Assembly: GCA_932521035.1 (NCBI GenBank)
Contig: OW051493.1
Coordinates: 1,364,001 to 1,428,000, forward strand
Length of the DNA stretch: 64,000 nucleotides
Origin: Oscheius dolichura
Taxonomy: Eukaryota; Nematoda; Chromadorea; Rhabditida; Rhabditidae
Direction of reading: 5' to 3'
Shown here: positions 63,915 to 64,000 of the stretch, in pieces
How positions within the stretch are numbered: position 1 is the stretch's first letter
How the letters are laid out: every line of letters starts with the position of its first letter
Notes under the pieces: generated by a model
The model's database searches: none
The model's input: the letters and a program-made list of their open reading frames with translations, nothing else
What the model was told of the DNA's origin: nothing
Translations under genes and position numbers: made by a program

Positions 63915-64000
63915 GATTTATTAATTGAAAGTATAGTCTGTAAGAAAGGGAAACTTCTCATATTTGACAATACTTTCAAAGGAGCTTCTATGGAAGTACA
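63915..64000. other. Flank after the satellite, window edge
   Basis: 86 bp of non-satellite sequence; too short to assign. Confidence 0.4.

Noticed and set aside
52430-63979. Dozens of 60-120-residue reading frames on both strands of the satellite, some repeated with little change
   Set aside because: They recur only because the monomer recurs, overlap on both strands, start at different places, and have no signal, domain or splice structure. Repeat sequence lacking stops explains them.
1-64000. Ribosome binding sites, operons or bacterial terminators
   Set aside because: Spliced genes and nematode families throughout make the sequence eukaryotic; such calls would be meaningless.

Overview
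The window reads as nuclear DNA of a nematode, most likely a rhabditid. The evidence is many genes split by very short introns (about 38-50 nt) ending in TTTCAG-like acceptors, an AT-rich background, and recognisable nematode gene families: two synaptobrevin genes, an eIF4E, a GLD-2-type poly(A) polymerase, ShKT-domain secreted proteins, BTB proteins and a serpentine receptor. Genus and species cannot be fixed from the sequence alone. There are no bacterial features.

Layout. 0.4-1.5 kb: a minus-strand gene related to the N-terminal part of MULE transposases. 1.8-15.7 kb: a very large inverted duplication (arms about 4.4 and 5.1 kb). Each arm holds the same four small secreted ShKT-domain genes plus one small acidic protein gene, in mirror order. 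The 4.4 kb spacer holds a frameshifted ShKT remnant and a complete, apparently intact MULE DNA transposon with terminal inverted repeats. One arm carries extra insertions, including a 5'-truncated LINE with a target-site duplication. 15.9-16.8 kb: an unknown membrane-protein-like gene cut by a MITE. 19.1-27.9 kb: two direct copies of a synaptobrevin gene sharing an almost identical second exon and 3' UTR. They flank a minus-strand BTB cluster, one member with an in-frame 18-bp minisatellite, and a small secreted Q/N/G-rich protein. 28-33.4 kb: a multi-pass membrane protein, eIF4E and a gld-2-like poly(A) polymerase. 33.4-39.8 kb: gene-poor, with inverted-repeat elements that contain tRNA-like boxes A and B. 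39.9-45.6 kb: a serpentine receptor gene with introns swollen by MITEs. 46-50.7 kb: a mosaic of inverted-repeat elements, a fragment of the receptor's last exon and a small predicted gene. 50.7-51.6 kb: a protein kinase remnant with an in-frame stop. 52.3-63.9 kb: a satellite array with a 5.087-kb higher-order unit present twice in tandem and alternating GC-rich cores.

The conserved single-copy genes (eIF4E, gld-2, synaptobrevin) occupy the middle. Both ends are rearranged, repeat-rich DNA. The ShKT genes share a promoter design (a TATAAAA box about 35-40 bp before the ATG and, for six of the eight, an upstream AGAAACAATAG motif), which suggests co-expression. The outer breakpoints of the large inverted duplication fall inside copies of the same MITE family that recurs four more times in the window, so this family may have driven the rearrangement. 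The least familiar structures are the inverted ShKT cluster, the inverted-repeat elements carrying tRNA-like units and the higher-order satellite.
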